Source: Nonomuraea jiangxiensis (GTDB taxonomy: Bacteria > Actinomycetota > Actinomycetes > Streptosporangiales > Streptosporangiaceae). From it: a stretch of 61,726 nt of DNA. A model generated the notes under the pieces. That model did no database searches. It had not been told where the DNA came from and saw nothing but the letters and a program-made list of their open reading frames with translations. A program made the translations under genes and the position numbers. The DNA lies in assembly GCF_900099965.1 (NCBI RefSeq), contig NZ_FNDJ01000046.1, positions 1-61,726 on the forward strand, in the 5' to 3' direction. Of this stretch, positions 32,587 through 40,952 are shown piece by piece (within the stretch, counting starts at the first letter, position 1; every line of letters starts with the position of its first letter).

Positions 32587-33178
32587 GGTCCGACAGGAAG
32601 CCGGCGTACGCGGCCTCCCTGTCGGGCGCGCGCAGCACGGCCGAGGGGTGGACGGTGGCCACCGCGAGCGCCTCGCCCAGCGGCACCGGCTCGCCCCTGT
32701 GATGCGTCACCCGGAACGCCCGCCCCAGCAGGGCCCGGCCGGCCGTGGCGCCGAGCACCACGATCACCTCGGGCCGGACCACGGCCAGTTCGGCGTTGAG
32801 CCACGGCAGGCAGGCGTCGACTTCGGCCGCCGTCGGTTTCTGATGGATCCGCCTCTTCCCCCGCAGAGTGAAAGAGAAGTGCTTAACCGCATTCGTGAGA
32901 TATACGTCCTCGCGCCGGATTCCTGCCTCATTCAATCCTTTGTCCAATATGCGGCCCGCCGGGCCGACGAACGGGTGCCCCTGCCGGTCCTCCTGATCAC
33001 CGGGTTCCTCGCCCACGAGCATGAACGCGGCCGCCCGCGGACCCTCGCCGAACACCGTCTGAGTGGCGTCGCGATAGAGGCCGCAACCCTGGCAGGAGGC
33101 CGCCGCCCGGCGCAGCGAGGCGAGATCGCGCTGGTCGGGAAGGAACCGGGCCGCCCCGTTGTTGCCGTCCTTAGTCAT
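32543..33178 (-). CDS. UdgX-type uracil-DNA glycosylase
   Basis: 211 residues. Motif A is GEEPGDQEDRQGHPFVGPAG. The R-loop KRRIHQKP (about 108-115) is the hallmark of UdgX, whose His forms a covalent bond with the abasic sugar after excising uracil. Motif B is HPSAVLRAP. CxxC in SCQGCGLYR suggests an iron-sulphur cluster with later Cys residues, as in family 4 enzymes. The start is ATG 33178. It repairs, and becomes trapped on, uracil-containing DNA. The overlapping 3' end with the MFS gene is convergent. Confidence 0.9.
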   Translation of the reverse strand: MTKDGNNGAARFLPDQRDLASLRRAAASCQGCGLYRDATQTVFGEGPRAAAFMLVGEEPGDQEDRQGHPFVGPAGRILDKGLNEAGIRREDVYLTNAVKHFSFTLRGKRRIHQKPTAAEVDACLPWLNAELAVVRPEVIVVLGATAGRALLGRAFRVTHHRGEPVPLGEALAVATVHPSAVLRAPDREAAYAGFLSDLRAAANVRGNSGNH

Positions 33179-33278
33179 TGTCGGTCGTTCTCCCAATAGG
33201 GTTCTCGTGATTCCTGTGCCCGCCGCGGACGGGCTCAGTCCCCGCCACGACCGGCGTAACATTCAGTTGGGAGGAGCC

Positions 33279-33983
33279 TTGACCGCACACGGCCTGATCG
33301 ACACCACGGAGATGTATCTCCGGACCATTTACGAGCTCGAAGAAGAGGGCATCGTCCCGCTTCGGGCCCGGATAGCAGAGCGCCTGGCGCAGAGCGGCCC
33401 CACCGTCAGCCAGACCGTCGCCCGCATGGAGCGTGACGGCCTCGTCCGCGTCGAAGGCGACCGGCACCTGTCGATGACCGACCTGGGCCGCACCCTCGCC
33501 ACCCGGGTGATGCGCAAGCACCGCCTCGCCGAATGCCTGTTGATCCAGGTCATCGGGCTTCCGTGGGAGGAAGTGCACATCGAGGCGTGCCGCTGGGAGC
33601 ACGTCATGTCGGATTCCGTCGAGGCGCGCCTGGTGACGCTGCTCGACAACCCCACCGAATGCCCGCACGGCAACCCCATCCCGGGGCTCGGCGAGCTGGG
33701 CGCGCGGGAGCCCGCGGAGGTGGCCGTCGACACCCTGATCTCGATGTGCGACGTGGCGGGACCGAGGGACGTGCCCGTCGTCGTGCTGCGAATCAGCGAA
33801 CAAGTGCAAAGGGATCCCGCGGTGATGCTTAAACTCAAGCAAGTTGGGATACAACCCGGACGCGAGGTGACGCTCGCGGCGAGCGACGATGGTGTGCGGG
33901 TGACAGGTGACGGTGACGCGAACGACACTCCCGCGGAGCTTCCGCGCGATGTCGCGGCGCACGTTTTTGTCTCCAAGCGCTGA
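33279..33983 (+). CDS. ideR: DtxR/IdeR-family metal-dependent repressor
   Basis: 234 residues from TTG 33279, chosen because gggagga lies just upstream and the protein then begins LTAHGLIDTTEMYLRTIYEL. The winged helix RLAQSGPTVSQTVARMERDG is followed by metal-site residues in CLLIQVIGLPWEEVHIEACR with WEHVMSD (Cys, Glu and His ligands). The C-terminal SH3-like domain is VMLKLKQVGIQPGREVTLAA. With Fe2+ bound it should repress iron-uptake genes. It is transcribed divergently from the DNA glycosylase gene. Confidence 0.92.
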   Translation: MTAHGLIDTTEMYLRTIYELEEEGIVPLRARIAERLAQSGPTVSQTVARMERDGLVRVEGDRHLSMTDLGRTLATRVMRKHRLAECLLIQVIGLPWEEVHIEACRWEHVMSDSVEARLVTLLDNPTECPHGNPIPGLGELGAREPAEVAVDTLISMCDVAGPRDVPVVVLRISEQVQRDPAVMLKLKQVGIQPGREVTLAASDDGVRVTGDGDANDTPAELPRDVAAHVFVSKR

Positions 33984-34106
33984 CGCGCGCGCGGCTGCTT
34001 GGTTGAATCCCTCTTGGGAGGCCCTCCACTCTCCCCTGGCCAAGACTGTTGCAGGAGCGCCCGTGGTCCGCTTTGCAGACACGCCACCCCGAGGAGTGGT
34101 CGCCGG

Positions 34107-36329
34107 ATGACGCGATGGGGGGATCTGTCCCAAGAGACGGCTGATCACCTTGCTGCCGGTTCCGTGCTCGACCATGCAGAGATGGCGGTGGTCGTCACCG
34201 ACCGTTTCAGCAACCTCCTCTACTGGAACCCGTTCGCCGAGAAGCTCTTCGGGCGCCCGGGCAAGTCGCCGCTGCGCGACACGTCGGTCCTGTCCCTCGG
34301 GATCATGGAGAAGGATCACCCGCAGGCCATCGAGCTGGCCAAGCACGTGCTCAAGGGCGGCGTGTGGGAGGGGACGTTCGACGTCAGGCGCGGCGACGGC
34401 ACCATCGTCTACGTGCGGGCCCAGGCCGTGCCGCTGCGCCACGACTCCGGCGCGGTGACGGGCATCGTCATCATGGCCAGGGAGGCGCTGCGGAGCAACG
34501 AGCGGGAGAAGGACCGGTTCGGGCTGCTTGAGCGCATCGGCGAACGGCTGGCCGGCTCTCTCTACGTCGAGGAGACGCTCAAGCGCGTCGCGGAGATGCT
34601 GGTCCCCCAGTTCGCCGACCACTGCTTCATCGAGTTGATGGAGGGTGACAGGCTCGTCCGCCGGGTCTCCCAGCACGTACAGGGATGGACGCCGCCGGCG
34701 GGCACCTGGAAGCCGGTGGGAGCCGAGATCCGCTACCCCACCGGCCACTATGCCGACACGGCTCTGCGCCGCCAGGAGACGATCCTGGTCGAGGACTTCA
34801 CGACCAGCAAATTTCCCGTGCCGCACGAGGGCAGCGCGCGGTTGTGCGGCGAGGTCGGCATGACCTCGGCCATCGTCGCCCCGCTGCTGGTGCGCGGCGA
34901 GACGCTGGGGCTGATGTATCTCGGGCTGTCCAACCTCACCGACCGGCGCAGCCCCCACTACGACGCCTTCGACCGCGACTTCGTCGGCGCCATCGCCACC
35001 AGGGTCGCGCTGGCGATCGACAACGCGCTGCTGTTCGAGGAGGAGCGGCACACCGCCGAGTCGTTCCAGAAATACCTGCTGCCCAGGGCGCTGCCCCAGC
35101 TCGACGGCCTGCAGATCGCGGTGCGCTACTACCCGGCGGCCCCGCTCGCCTCCCACGGGCAGGGCATCCAGACCCAGGTCGGCGGCGACTGGTACGACGT
35201 GATCCCGCTCTCGGCCGGCCGCGTCGGCATCGTGATCGGCGACGTCGAGGGCCGGGGCGCCAAGGCGGCGGCCATCATGGGCCAGCTCAGAGCGGCGCTG
35301 CGGGCCTTCGCCCAGGACGACAAGTCGCCCGCCGACATCCTGGCCAGGCTCGACGAGTGGACCCGCATCATCGCCACCCCCGAGCAGGACGACAACGGCG
35401 CGGACGTCAGCATCCCGCCCATCGTGACCTGTCAATACCTCGTCTACGACGCCTGGTCCCGGCAGCTGTCCTTCGCCAACGCCGGGCACGCGCCGCCGCT
35501 GCTGCTGGCCGACGGCCAGTGCGTGGAGCTCGACATCGAGGAGGTGGGCCAGCCGCTCGGGGTGCGTGCCAAGGGCATGCACGCCGACCTGGTCTACAAG
35601 GAGGAGACCCGTACGCTGCCGCCGGGCGCGGCGCTGCTGCTCTACACCGACGGCCTGGTCGACCGCCGGCCCGGCCGCGACGGCAGGATGCCGAGCGACG
35701 AGGAGACGCTCGGCGTGCTCTGCGACAAGCTCTCCAAGGTGGCCGACGCCGAGGTCGAGCGGGTCGCCGAGGCCGCCACGGTGGCGGTGCCCGGCGAGAT
35801 CGACGACGACATGGCGATCCTGGTCGTCCGCTCCAGCGACGTGAACCTCGACGTGGAGGAGCGCACGTTCCCGGCCCAGCCGATCATGGTGGGCGAGGCG
35901 CGCCGGATGGCCGCGGAGGCCTTCTCCGGGTGGAACGTGCCGGAGGAGCGGGCCGAGCTGGCCTGTCTGCTGGTCTCCGAGGTCGTGACCAACGTGGTGC
36001 TGCACGCCTCCACCGCCAACGTGCCGCGCAGGGAGCTGGTCGTGGAGGGGCCGCCGCTGCCGTTCGAGGAGTCCTGGGACGTGCCGGGCTTCGAGGACGA
36101 GGCGGTCGGCGACAAGGAGTTCACGCTGAGGTTGCGCAGAGGCGAGGAGTCGGTCTGGGTCGAGGTGTTCGACCAGGACCTGCGCCTGCCTCGGATCCGC
36201 AGCGCCGGCGAGAACGACGAGGGCGGGCGCGGCCTTTACCTGGTCGACCAGCTCGCCAGGCGATGGGGATCGCGTCCTACCAGGGAAGGCAAAGCCGTCT
36301 GGTTCGAGATTCCCACGCGCAGCAGGTGA
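34107..36329 (+). CDS. PAS-GAF-PP2C sensor phosphatase with C-terminal HATPase domain
   Basis: 740 residues. The order is: PAS (about 15-125, LDHAEMAVVVTDRFSNLLYW); GAF (about 150-310); PP2C/SpoIIE phosphatase (about 340-575, QVGGDWYDVIPLSAGRVGIV, IGDVEGRGAKAAAIMGQLRA, FANAGHAPPLLL, LLYTDGLVDRR and EIDDDMAILVVRS with metal-binding aspartates); and RsbW-like HATPase (about 590-735, LACLLVSEVVTNVVLHA, GGRGLYLVDQLARRWG). It should dephosphorylate STAS-type antagonists and may also phosphorylate them. ATG 34107 has gaggag upstream. It is a plausible partner of the STAS protein at 25313-25651. Confidence 0.9.
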   Translation: MTRWGDLSQETADHLAAGSVLDHAEMAVVVTDRFSNLLYWNPFAEKLFGRPGKSPLRDTSVLSLGIMEKDHPQAIELAKHVLKGGVWEGTFDVRRGDGTIVYVRAQAVPLRHDSGAVTGIVIMAREALRSNEREKDRFGLLERIGERLAGSLYVEETLKRVAEMLVPQFADHCFIELMEGDRLVRRVSQHVQGWTPPAGTWKPVGAEIRYPTGHYADTALRRQETILVEDFTTSKFPVPHEGSARLCGEVGMTSAIVAPLLVRGETLGLMYLGLSNLTDRRSPHYDAFDRDFVGAIATRVALAIDNALLFEEERHTAESFQKYLLPRALPQLDGLQIAVRYYPAAPLASHGQGIQTQVGGDWYDVIPLSAGRVGIVIGDVEGRGAKAAAIMGQLRAALRAFAQDDKSPADILARLDEWTRIIATPEQDDNGADVSIPPIVTCQYLVYDAWSRQLSFANAGHAPPLLLADGQCVELDIEEVGQPLGVRAKGMHADLVYKEETRTLPPGAALLLYTDGLVDRRPGRDGRMPSDEETLGVLCDKLSKVADAEVERVAEAATVAVPGEIDDDMAILVVRSSDVNLDVEERTFPAQPIMVGEARRMAAEAFSGWNVPEERAELACLLVSEVVTNVVLHASTANVPRRELVVEGPPLPFEESWDVPGFEDEAVGDKEFTLRLRRGEESVWVEVFDQDLRLPRIRSAGENDEGGRGLYLVDQLARRWGSRPTREGKAVWFEIPTRSR

Positions 36330-36345
36330 GTGATTCACTGGCGGC

Positions 36346-37119
36346 ATGGAGCTGGCCTACGAACGACGGGGCACCGGCGAGCCGCTGATCCTCATCCACG
36401 GCATCGGCCACCACTGGCAGGCGTGGCTGCCGGTGCTCGACCGGCTGGCCACCGCTCGCACGGTCGTCGCGATCGACCTGCCGGGCTTCGGGGTGTCGCC
36501 CGGCCTGCCCGCCAGGACTCCCTACACCGCCGAGGCGCTGGCCGACGCGGTCGAGTCGTTCTGCTCGCTGCTCGGCCTGCGCGACCCGCACGTGGCGGGC
36601 AACTCGCTGGGCGGCTACGTGGCGCTGGAGCTGGCCTCGCGCGGCGTCGTGAGCTCGGCCACCGCGCTGTCGCCGGTCGGCTTCTGGTCCCGCCCCGAGC
36701 TGCTCTACTGCCAGTCGGTGCTGCGGGCCATGCGTGCCTTGGCCCGGTCGCTGCCCGTCGAGCAGCACGCCAGGATGGCGGGCAACCGGCTCCTGCGGGC
36801 GCTGTCCGCCGGGCTCCTGGTGGCCCACCCGTCCCGGCTGGAGCCCGCCGCGCTGGTCGCCGCCACGCGGGCGCTGGGCGGGGCGGCCGGCTTCGACGAG
36901 ACGCTGGAGTCGTTCGGCGGGCTGATGCCGCCGGCGCCGCCGAAGTCGCCCATCACGATCGCCTGGGGCGAGCACGACCGGCTGCTGCCGTGCCGCCAGG
37001 CGGTGCGCGCGGCGCGGTGGTCGGGGCAGCGGGTCAAACTGCTGAAGGGCTGCGGGCACGTGCCGATGAGCGACGATCCCGAGCTCGTGGCGCGCGTCAT
37101 CCTGGAGGCCGGCCGCTAG
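36346..37119 (+). CDS. Alpha/beta-fold hydrolase
   Basis: 257 residues. Oxyanion and nucleophile motifs are LILIHGIGHHWQAWLPVLDR and VAGNSLGGYVALELA (Ser). The catalytic Asp lies in AWGEHDRLLPCRQ and the His in LKGCGHVPMSDDPELVARVI. The substrate is not evident; it resembles esterases and meta-cleavage hydrolases. It follows the sensor phosphatase after 16 bp and may be co-transcribed. Its stop overlaps the convergent stop of a 53-residue membrane protein. Confidence 0.85.
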   Translation: MELAYERRGTGEPLILIHGIGHHWQAWLPVLDRLATARTVVAIDLPGFGVSPGLPARTPYTAEALADAVESFCSLLGLRDPHVAGNSLGGYVALELASRGVVSSATALSPVGFWSRPELLYCQSVLRAMRALARSLPVEQHARMAGNRLLRALSAGLLVAHPSRLEPAALVAATRALGGAAGFDETLESFGGLMPPAPPKSPITIAWGEHDRLLPCRQAVRAARWSGQRVKLLKGCGHVPMSDDPELVARVILEAGR

Positions 37120-37277
37120 CGCATCGTCTGGCCCCAGATGAGCAGCATGACGATGACGAAGACGACCATCACCCCCACATAGCCGACCGGCCCCAGGCGG
37201 ATCGCCCGGCGCACGCGGTTGAGGCCCCAGGCGAACAGGAACGCCAGGAAAACCAGGAGGATCAGGCCGCCGTCCAT
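37116..37277 (-). CDS. 53-residue two-helix membrane protein
   Basis: From ATG 37277 it reads MDGGLILLVFLAFLFAWGLN, then RVRRAIRLGPVG, then YVGVMVVFVIVMLLIWGQTM and R. There are two membrane helices with a positively charged connecting loop and no other domain. The frame is clean and the codon use fits. Its stop overlaps the hydrolase stop in the opposite direction. It is followed (upstream on this strand) by the acyl-CoA dehydrogenase gene, 38 bp away, so it may be the last gene of that unit. No family recognised. Confidence 0.6.
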   Translation of the reverse strand: MDGGLILLVFLAFLFAWGLNRVRRAIRLGPVGYVGVMVVFVIVMLLIWGQTMR

Positions 37278-37315
37278 GGTCTCCAGTATGCGGCGCGGAC
37301 GGCCTCACCGTGCGG

Positions 37316-38461
37316 TCAGAAACCGAACGAGCGCCCGATGATCTCCTTCATGATCTCCGTGGTGCCGCCGTAGATCGTCTGCACCCGGCTGTCCAGCCAG
37401 GCGCGGGCCACCGGATACTCCATCATGTAGCCGTAGCCGCCGTGCAGCTGGAGACAGCGGTCGATGACCTTGGTCTGCAGTTCGGTGGTCCACCACTTGG
37501 CCTTGGCGGCGTCCACGGCGGTCAGCTCGCGGGCGTTGAGCGCGCGTACGCACTTGTCGACGTAGTGGCGGGCGATCTCGGTCTCCGTGGCCAGCTCCGC
37601 CAGGACGAACCGGGTGTTCTGGAAGGATCCGAGGTTCCGGCCGAACGCCTGGCGGGTCTTGCAGTATTCGATGGTCTGCTCCAGCACGGTCTCGGCCGCG
37701 GCCACCGCCGCCACGGCGATCGACAGGCGCTCCTGGGGCAGGTTGTTCATGAGCTGGGCGAAGCCCTCGCCGTCGCGGGGGCCGAGGCGGTTGGCGGTGG
37801 GCACGCGTACGTTCTCGAAGAACAGCTCGGCCGTGTCCTGGGCCTTCATGCCGACCTTCTCCAGGTTGCGCCCGCGGGAGAAGCCCTCCATGCCCCGCTC
37901 CACGACCAGCAGCGTCGTGCCCCTGGCACCTGCTGTGGGGTCGGTCTTGGCCACCACGACGACGAGGTCGGCGTTGACGCCGTTCGTGATGAACGTCTTC
38001 TGCCCGTTGACCAGGTAATGATCCCCCTTGGGGAGCGCCGTGGTCCTGATGCCCTGCAGGTCGCTGCCGGCGCCTGGCTCGCTCATCGCGATGGCCGTGA
38101 TCAGCTCCCCGGCGGCGAAGCCGGGCAGCCACCGCTGCTTCTGCTCGTCGTCGGTCAGATCCACCAGGTACGGGGCCATGACGTCGTTGTGCAGCGAGAA
38201 CCCGAGCCCGGTCGCCCCATGCCGCATGATCTCCTCGAGGATGACCGCGTTGTACCGGAAGTCGGTGATGCCCGCGCCGCCGTACTCCTCCGGCACCGAG
38301 AACCCGAACATGCCGAGTTCGCCGGCCTTCTTCCAGACCTCGCGCGGCACGATGCCGTCCTTCTCCCACTGGCCGTGGTGGGGCACGACCTCACGGGCCA
38401 TGAACTCCCGTACGGTCTCGCGGAAGAGCAGGTGCTCCTCGTCGAAGAGGTCTCGCTGCAT
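37316..38461 (-). CDS. Acyl-CoA dehydrogenase
   Basis: 381 residues from ATG 38461 with gggagg upstream. Family motifs are FGFSVPEEYGGAGITDFRYN, AIAMSEPGAGSDLQGIRTTA (FAD/substrate contacts), VNGQKTFITNGVNADLVVVV and CKTRQAFGRNLGSFQNTRFV. The C-terminal ARAWLDSRVQTIYGGTTEIM contains the usual YGGT-E pattern; the catalytic Glu should lie within it. It oxidises acyl-CoA to enoyl-CoA with FAD. No electron-transfer or hydratase gene is adjacent. Confidence 0.92.
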   Translation of the reverse strand: MQRDLFDEEHLLFRETVREFMAREVVPHHGQWEKDGIVPREVWKKAGELGMFGFSVPEEYGGAGITDFRYNAVILEEIMRHGATGLGFSLHNDVMAPYLVDLTDDEQKQRWLPGFAAGELITAIAMSEPGAGSDLQGIRTTALPKGDHYLVNGQKTFITNGVNADLVVVVAKTDPTAGARGTTLLVVERGMEGFSRGRNLEKVGMKAQDTAELFFENVRVPTANRLGPRDGEGFAQLMNNLPQERLSIAVAAVAAAETVLEQTIEYCKTRQAFGRNLGSFQNTRFVLAELATETEIARHYVDKCVRALNARELTAVDAAKAKWWTTELQTKVIDRCLQLHGGYGYMMEYPVARAWLDSRVQTIYGGTTEIMKEIIGRSFGF

Positions 38462-38641
38462 CGGTAAGCCTCCCGAATGGAATTCTGTTACTGGCAGGTA
38501 TACCCCGATTTCCGGGCCGACGGGCACCCCTGGACACGGGTTCATCACAAGTGCCGGACGAGTCCAGGAATGCCATGTGTTGCAGGGGTTTTCGACCCTA
38601 AGATCTACCCTCGGTCCTTCCTTGGGTGATCGGAGTCTTCC

Positions 38642-39982
38642 GTGAGTCGATGGCGCAAGGCGTTAGTCGCTACTTCGGTTGGTGCGGCGGCGGCCGCGGC
38701 ATTCGTCGTAACCTCCTCGATTCCCAGCCAGGCTCAGACGTCCCTGGTGGCCAACTACCGCTGCACCGGCGGGATCGCGGGCGCGGGGGTGGAGCTGGAA
38801 GCCCGGATGACCCCGCAGGTCGAAGGCGGGCTCATGAACGTCGGCTGGGCCATGTCCTACAAGGGCCAGCGGAGGTTCGGTTCGCCCGGCTACTTCTCCG
38901 AGGGCTCCTTGCTCAGCCTCGACGGCGTCGTGGACATCAGCGGCGCCTGGAACGGCCAACTCCGTCCCCAGGGCGACCAGGAACAGGGCGAACTGGTGCC
39001 GGGAGACTTCCTCGAACTTCCTGAGGGGCTGTCGGACCAGGGCTCCATCGACCGGTCGGGGACCATTCGCTTCAAGCCCGGCGCGCTGGCCGTCAGGTTC
39101 ACGCCCGCCGAGGGCGAGGCCATGGTCAACGACAAGCCCGGCGTGGACTTCACCGCCGGCTGGGCGTGGGAGCACACCGAGGAGCAGTATGGCGACCACG
39201 TCAACGACGTGACCAAGACGAGCACGGCAGGCGAGATCGCCAAACTGCGGTTCACCGGCACGAAAGTGGAGTACATCGGCCGGCGCGCGCCAGACCTTGG
39301 ACCGATCCGAGTGATCCTCGACGGCCAGCCGGTCACCGACCCGCCGGTCGAGCCGGGGAAGAACCGCGCGGGCCAGCCCATGATCGGCACGGAGACCCAG
39401 GAGGTTCTCTGGACGTCGCCGGAGCTGGAATACGGGCCGCACACCATCGAGATCGTCAACATCGAGGACAAGCCCGCCTACGTGGACGCCTTCCGCGTCA
39501 CCACCAGCGGTATCACCGCGCCGCCGACCCATGACCAGGCCACGTGCCAGTTGGTGAACGACCCGGGCGTCATCGAGATCACCGTCTCGGGCCCCACCGA
39601 CGACCCGACCGAGGATCCGACCGACGAACCGACGGAGGAACCGACGGACGAGGATCCGGGCAACGACGATCCGCCCAACGATGACCCCAACGACGACGAC
39701 CCGCAGGACGACTCGCAGAACGGCGGCCCGGACCACGTGAGCGTGCTGGTGATGGGCTCGACGTCGGCCACGCCGAGGACCACCGGCCCGACCGCGACCA
39801 AGTACGCCAGGGCTCAGGTGGCCAGGACGCCCCAGGGCGGCGTGGACACCGGTGAGGCGCCGGATCCGGTCGGCCCGCCGTTCGGGCTCGTGGCCGGCGG
39901 GGCGGTGCTGCTGATGGGCAGTGTCGGCGGCGGCCTGATGCTGCGCCGGCGCGCGGGTGAGCACGTGGGAGGGAGGAAGTGA
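38642..39982 (+). CDS. Secreted wall protein, probable class F sortase substrate 1
   Basis: 446 residues from GTG with ggag six bases upstream. Signal peptide about 1-31 (cleavage after SQAQ or similar). Residues 35-315 form a secreted domain with AWEHTEEQYGDHV and YIGRRAPDLGPIRVILDG (lectin-like or CBM-like, not firmly assigned). An acidic Asp/Pro/Thr linker (about 318-362) follows. The C-terminus has TPQGGVDTG (about 396-404), a hydrophobic helix (VAGGAVLLMGSVGGGLML) and an RRR tail: a sorting-signal layout without LPxTG. Its TGA overlaps the first base of the sortase ATG by 1 bp. Confidence 0.78.
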   Translation: MSRWRKALVATSVGAAAAAAFVVTSSIPSQAQTSLVANYRCTGGIAGAGVELEARMTPQVEGGLMNVGWAMSYKGQRRFGSPGYFSEGSLLSLDGVVDISGAWNGQLRPQGDQEQGELVPGDFLELPEGLSDQGSIDRSGTIRFKPGALAVRFTPAEGEAMVNDKPGVDFTAGWAWEHTEEQYGDHVNDVTKTSTAGEIAKLRFTGTKVEYIGRRAPDLGPIRVILDGQPVTDPPVEPGKNRAGQPMIGTETQEVLWTSPELEYGPHTIEIVNIEDKPAYVDAFRVTTSGITAPPTHDQATCQLVNDPGVIEITVSGPTDDPTEDPTDEPTEEPTDEDPGNDDPPNDDPNDDDPQDDSQNGGPDHVSVLVMGSTSATPRTTGPTATKYARAQVARTPQGGVDTGEAPDPVGPPFGLVAGGAVLLMGSVGGGLMLRRRAGEHVGGRK

Positions 39983-40818
39983 TGGCCGAGCAGGACAAGG
40001 CGGAGCAGCCGGAACAGCCGGAGAAAGTGGAGAAGCCGGAGAAGCCGGAGCAGACGCCGATGCAGCGGGCGCTCCCCGGGCTGCTGGTCGCCGGCTCCCT
40101 GGGCGGTGTCGGCATCGTCATGGTGAGCCTGCTCTCGCTGGCACCCCAGGTGGACGACGGCTCGGAGTCGCTCGCGGCGGCCAAGACCGAGCCGACGAAG
40201 GTGGAGGTGGCGAACGCGGGCGCGTTCGTGCTCCCGGCGACCGTCGGCCCCGGCGGCGAGAACGTGCCCCTGACCGCCGCCCGCCTGGACGCACCCCCGC
40301 CGCTGGCGGCAGCGCCCTTCGTCTCCCCGTTCACCCCGCCCAAGACCAAGACCGCCAAGGCCAAGGCCAAGCCGATCCGCATCAAGATCCCCAAGATCAA
40401 GGTCAACGCCCCGATCGGCGCGGTGGGCATGACCAAGGGCGAGCTGGGTGTCCCGCCGCTGAGCAAGCCGGGCCTGACCGGCTGGTACAACGGCGCACCG
40501 CTGCCCGGCGAGATCGGCCCCGCGGTCATCAACGGCCACGTGAGCACCCGTAAGGGCCCCGCCGTCTTCGAGCGCCTGCGCGAGCTGTCCAAGGGCGACC
40601 AGATCTACGTGTACCGGTCGGACAAGAAGGTCGCCCGCTTCACGGTGAGCGGGATCGAGCAGGCCGGCAAAACCTCGTTCCCGACATCCCGCGTGTACGG
40701 GTCGACGAATGACTCTCAGCTGAGGCTCATCACCTGTGGTGGAGTCTTCAACTCCAAGGCGCACAGTTACACGGACAACATCATCGTGTACGCAACGTTG
40801 TCGAAGAAGAAGGGCTGA
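39982..40818 (+). CDS. Class F sortase 1
   Basis: 278 residues from ATG 39982 with ggaggaag upstream, overlapping the substrate stop by one base. The order is a short charged N-terminus, a membrane helix (about 33-52), a Pro/Ala linker, and the sortase domain (about 130-275). Motifs are IRIKIPKIKVNAPIGAVGMT, GWYNGAPLPGEIGPAVINGH (catalytic His) and QLRLITCGGVFNSKAHSYTD (catalytic Cys). This GWYxxG...PGExGPAVIxGH...LITCGG pattern is class F. It should link the upstream protein to the cell wall. Confidence 0.88.
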   Translation: MAEQDKAEQPEQPEKVEKPEKPEQTPMQRALPGLLVAGSLGGVGIVMVSLLSLAPQVDDGSESLAAAKTEPTKVEVANAGAFVLPATVGPGGENVPLTAARLDAPPPLAAAPFVSPFTPPKTKTAKAKAKPIRIKIPKIKVNAPIGAVGMTKGELGVPPLSKPGLTGWYNGAPLPGEIGPAVINGHVSTRKGPAVFERLRELSKGDQIYVYRSDKKVARFTVSGIEQAGKTSFPTSRVYGSTNDSQLRLITCGGVFNSKAHSYTDNIIVYATLSKKKG

Positions 40819-40952
40819 GGAAGGAAGTTGGGGCGGTTTTGGCCGTTTCCCGGAAGTTGACAGGGACAGTTCGTAGGATCTCAACCTAGCTGTGACCAAG
40901 GGCTGGAATTCTGGCACGACTGTTGCCACTGTTGCGAAACGGAGATGGACTC

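Noticed and set aside
33171..36347. 1058-codon open frame on the minus strand
   Set aside because: Antisense shadow of IdeR and the PAS-GAF-PP2C gene, with His/Arg/Gly-biased composition.
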